This document shows, piece after piece, positions 61,826 to 64,000 of a stretch of 64,000 bases of DNA. This DNA comes from Lasioglossum baleicum. Taxonomy: Eukaryota; Arthropoda; Insecta; Hymenoptera; Halictidae. The notes under the pieces were generated by a model. The model had not been told where the DNA came from and did not search any database. It worked only from the letters and a program-made list of their open reading frames with translations. The stretch covers positions 44,617 to 108,616 of the forward strand of contig NW_027469530.1 of assembly GCF_051020765.1 (NCBI RefSeq), given 5' to 3'. The position numbers and the translations under genes are program-made. Each line of letters begins with the position of its first letter. The stretch's first letter is position 1.

Positions 61826-64000
61826 CCCTCACGTGTTTTTACTCGACTAGCCTGCGGGATGCATCCTCTCGCACGTGTTTTTACTCGACTAGCCTGCGGG
61901 ATGCATCCTCTCGCACGTGTTTTTACTCGACTACCCTGCAGGATGCATCCTCTCGCACGTGTTTTTACTCGACTACCCTGCGGGATGCATCCTCTCGCAC
62001 GTGTTTTTGCTCGACTAGCCATGCGCATCCCAAAAAACCTGCGCATGCGCATCCCACAAAACCTGCGCATGCGCATCCCACAAAACCTCGCACGTGTTTT
62101 TACTCGACTAGCCTGCGGGATGCATCCTCTCGCACGTGTTTTTGCTCGACTAGGCATGCGCATCCCAAAAAACCTGCGCATGCGCATCCCACAAAACCTG
62201 CGCATGCGCATCCCACAAAACCTCGCACGTGTTTTTACTCGACTAGCCTGCGGGATGCATCCTCTCGCACGTGTTTTTACTCGACTAGCCTGCGGGATGC
62301 ATCCTCTCGCACGTGTTTTTACTCGACTAGCCTGCGGGATGCATCCTCTCGCACGTGTTTTTGCTCGACTAGCCATGCGCATCCCAAAAAACCTGCGCAT
62401 GCGCATCCCACAAAACCTGCGCATGCGCATCCCACAAAACCTCGCACGTGTTTTTACTCGACTAGCCTGCGGGATGCATCCTCTCGCACGTGTTTTTGCT
62501 CGACTAGCCTGCGGGATGCATCCTCTCGCACGTGTTTTTGCTCGACTAGCCTGCGGGATGCATCCTCTCGCACGTGTTTTTACTCGACTAGCCTGCAGGA
62601 TGCATCCTCTCGCACGTGTTTTTACTCGACTAGCCTGCGGGATGCATCCTCTCGCACGTGTTTTTACTCGACTACCCTGCGGGATGCATCCTCTCGCACG
62701 TGTTTTTGCTCGACTAGCCATGCGCATCCCAAAAAACCTGCGCATGCGCATCCCACAAAACCTCGCACGTGTTTTTACTCGACTAGCCTGCGGGATGCAT
62801 CCTCTCGCACGTGTTTTTACTCGACTAGCCTGCGGGATGCATCCTCTCGCACGTGTTTTTACTCGACTACCCTGCGGGATGCATCCTCTCGCACGTGTTT
62901 TTGCTCGACTAGCCATGCGCATCCCAAAAAACCTGCGCATGCGCATCCCACAAAACCTGCGCATGCGCATCCCACAAAACCTCGCACGTGTTTTTACTCG
63001 ACTAGCCTGCGGGATGCATCCTCTCGCACGTGTTTTTACTCGACTAGCCTGCAGGATGCATCCTCTCGCACGTGTTTTTACTCGACTAGCCTGCGGGATG
63101 CATCCTCTCGCACGTGTTTTTACTCGACTAGCCTGCGTGATGCATCCTCTCGCACGTGTTTTTGCTCGACTAGCCTGCGGGATGCATCCTCTCGCACGTG
63201 TTTTTGCTCGACTAGCCTGCGGGATGCATCCTCTCGCACGTGTTTGTGCTCGACTAGCCTGCGGGATGCATCCTCTCGCACGTGTTTTTACTCGACTAGC
63301 CTGCGGGATGCATCCTCTCGCACGTGTTTTTGCTCGACTAGCCTGCGGGATGCATCCACTCGCACGTGTTTTTGATCGAGTAGCCTGCGGGATGCATCCT
63401 CTCGCACGTGTTTTTACTCGACTAACCTGCAGGATGCATCCTCTCGCACGTGTTTTTACTCGACTAGCCTGCGAGATGCATCCTCTCGCACGTGTTTTTA
63501 CTCGACTAGCCTGCGGGATGCATCCTCTCGCACGTGTTTTTACTCGACTAGCCTGCGGGATGCATCCTCTCGCACGTGTTTTTACTCGACTAGCCTGCAG
63601 GATGCATCCTCTCGCACGTGTTTTTACTCGACTAGCCTGCGGGAAGCATCCTCTTGCACGTGTTTTTACTCGACTAGCCTGCGGGATGCATCCTCTCGCA
63701 CGTGTTTTTGCTCGACTAGCCTGCGGGATGCATCCTCTCGCACGTGTTTTTGCTCGACTAGCCTGCGGGATGCATCCTCTCGCACGTGTTTGTGGTCGAC
63801 TAGCCTGCGGGATGCATCCTCTCGCACGTGTTTTTGCTCGACTAGCCTGCGGGATGCATCCTCTCGCACGTGTTTTTGCTCGACTAGCCTGCGGGATGCA
63901 TCCTCTCGCACGTGTTTTTACTCGACTAGCCTGCAGGATGCATCCTCTCGCACGTGTTTTTACTCGACTAGCTTGCGGGATGCATCCTCTCCCACGTGTT
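61826..64000 (+). repeat. CCCTCACG-family higher-order unit U, cut by window end
   Basis: The head repeats P exactly in length (GCGTGATGC 1,309 bp from the start, at 63135). The tail then switches to sequence related to the 4,677-bp unit: CCACTCG with GATCGAGTAG near 63355, TAACCTGCAGG, GTTTGTGGTCG near 63790 and CTCTCCCACG at the last bases. A private CTCTTGCACG (CpG to TpG) lies near 63655. The array continues past 64000. Confidence 0.88.

Larger units (their letters stand above)
1..64000 (+). repeat. Complex tandem satellite array filling the window
   Basis: Every part of the window is made of a 42-bp monomer (A) and a 24-bp monomer (B), always in the same orientation, with both window ends inside the array. 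Monomer A, counted from its GGG, has GGATGCATCC at positions 2-11, CACGTG at 17-22, T5 at 23-27, TCGA at 30-33 and CTAG at 34-37. Monomer B has the 12-nt palindrome TGCGCATGCGCA across the unit junction, followed by CCC and an A-rich run. About one CACGTG-bearing unit in five is a composite with a B block (5 of 26 in a counted 1,309-bp segment). I found no unique sequence, mobile element, RNA gene or inverted segment. The array length and higher-order organisation fit eukaryotic heterochromatic satellite DNA; the family and host are not recognised. Function (centromere or otherwise) cannot be told from sequence alone. Confidence 0.97.

Noticed and set aside
1..64000. Plasmid or phage iterons, or a bacterial origin
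   Set aside because: The array exceeds 64 kb with higher-order units of 2-11 kb and no replication gene; iteron clusters are far shorter.
1..64000. Telomeric or subtelomeric simple repeat (TTAGGG, TTTAGGG or TTAGG)
   Set aside because: No run of any of these motifs is visible on either strand.
1..64000. CENP-B box or yeast CDEI element as proof of a centromere
   Set aside because: The 17-nt CENP-B box pattern is not seen, and the CACGTG flanks do not fit RTCACRTG. A centromere role stays possible but unsupported.

Overview
This 64 kb window holds no gene I can support. It is one uninterrupted head-to-tail satellite array that runs off both ends of the window. Two monomers build all of it. 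Monomer A is 42 bp and carries the palindrome GGATGCATCC, an E-box/G-box hexamer CACGTG, a T5 run, TCGA and CTAG. Monomer B is 24 bp and carries the palindrome TGCGCATGCGCA and an A-rich run (CCCAAAAAACC or CCCACAAAACC). B never stands alone: blocks of two to five B units replace a fixed 17-nt palindromic segment of an A unit, giving composite units of 69, 93, 117 or 141 bp. One CACGTG occurs about every 50 bp (26 in a 1,309-bp stretch I counted), so roughly 1,250 over the window by extrapolation. I saw no inverted monomer, transposon, telomere repeat, RNA gene or unique DNA.

An array this long with several levels of higher-order structure suggests a eukaryotic centromeric, pericentromeric, subtelomeric or other heterochromatic satellite from a long-read assembly. 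I do not recognise the family and cannot name the organism. Consensus GC is about 55% for A and 58% for B, and CpG is not depleted.

Layout: (1) 1-3260, A-rich zone with GTTTATGC units and GGGATAC/GGGACGC variants. (2) 3261-10330, composite-rich zone containing a 1,197-bp tandem duplication. (3) 10331-17221, four blocks each opened by a shared 1-nt deletion, arranged as two rounds of a 3,421-bp higher-order repeat. (4) 17357-20530, a 531-bp duplication and mixed units; 20531-29860, a near-perfect 4,677-bp tandem duplication; 29861-33658, mixed units related to it. (5) 33659-64000, a higher-order family whose units open with a second shared 1-nt deletion (at 33659, 36925, 39906, 42239, 44740, 55949 and 61826). 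Six of them have a conserved head of up to about 1.3 kb; tails are mosaic. The long fifth unit (44740-55948) contains a block matching the 4,677-bp unit 24 kb away and a 2,970-bp duplication.

Every monomer and composite length is a multiple of three and three of the six frames lack stops in the consensus, so stop-free frames thousands of codons long appear on both strands. I read them as by-products of the repeat, not proteins.
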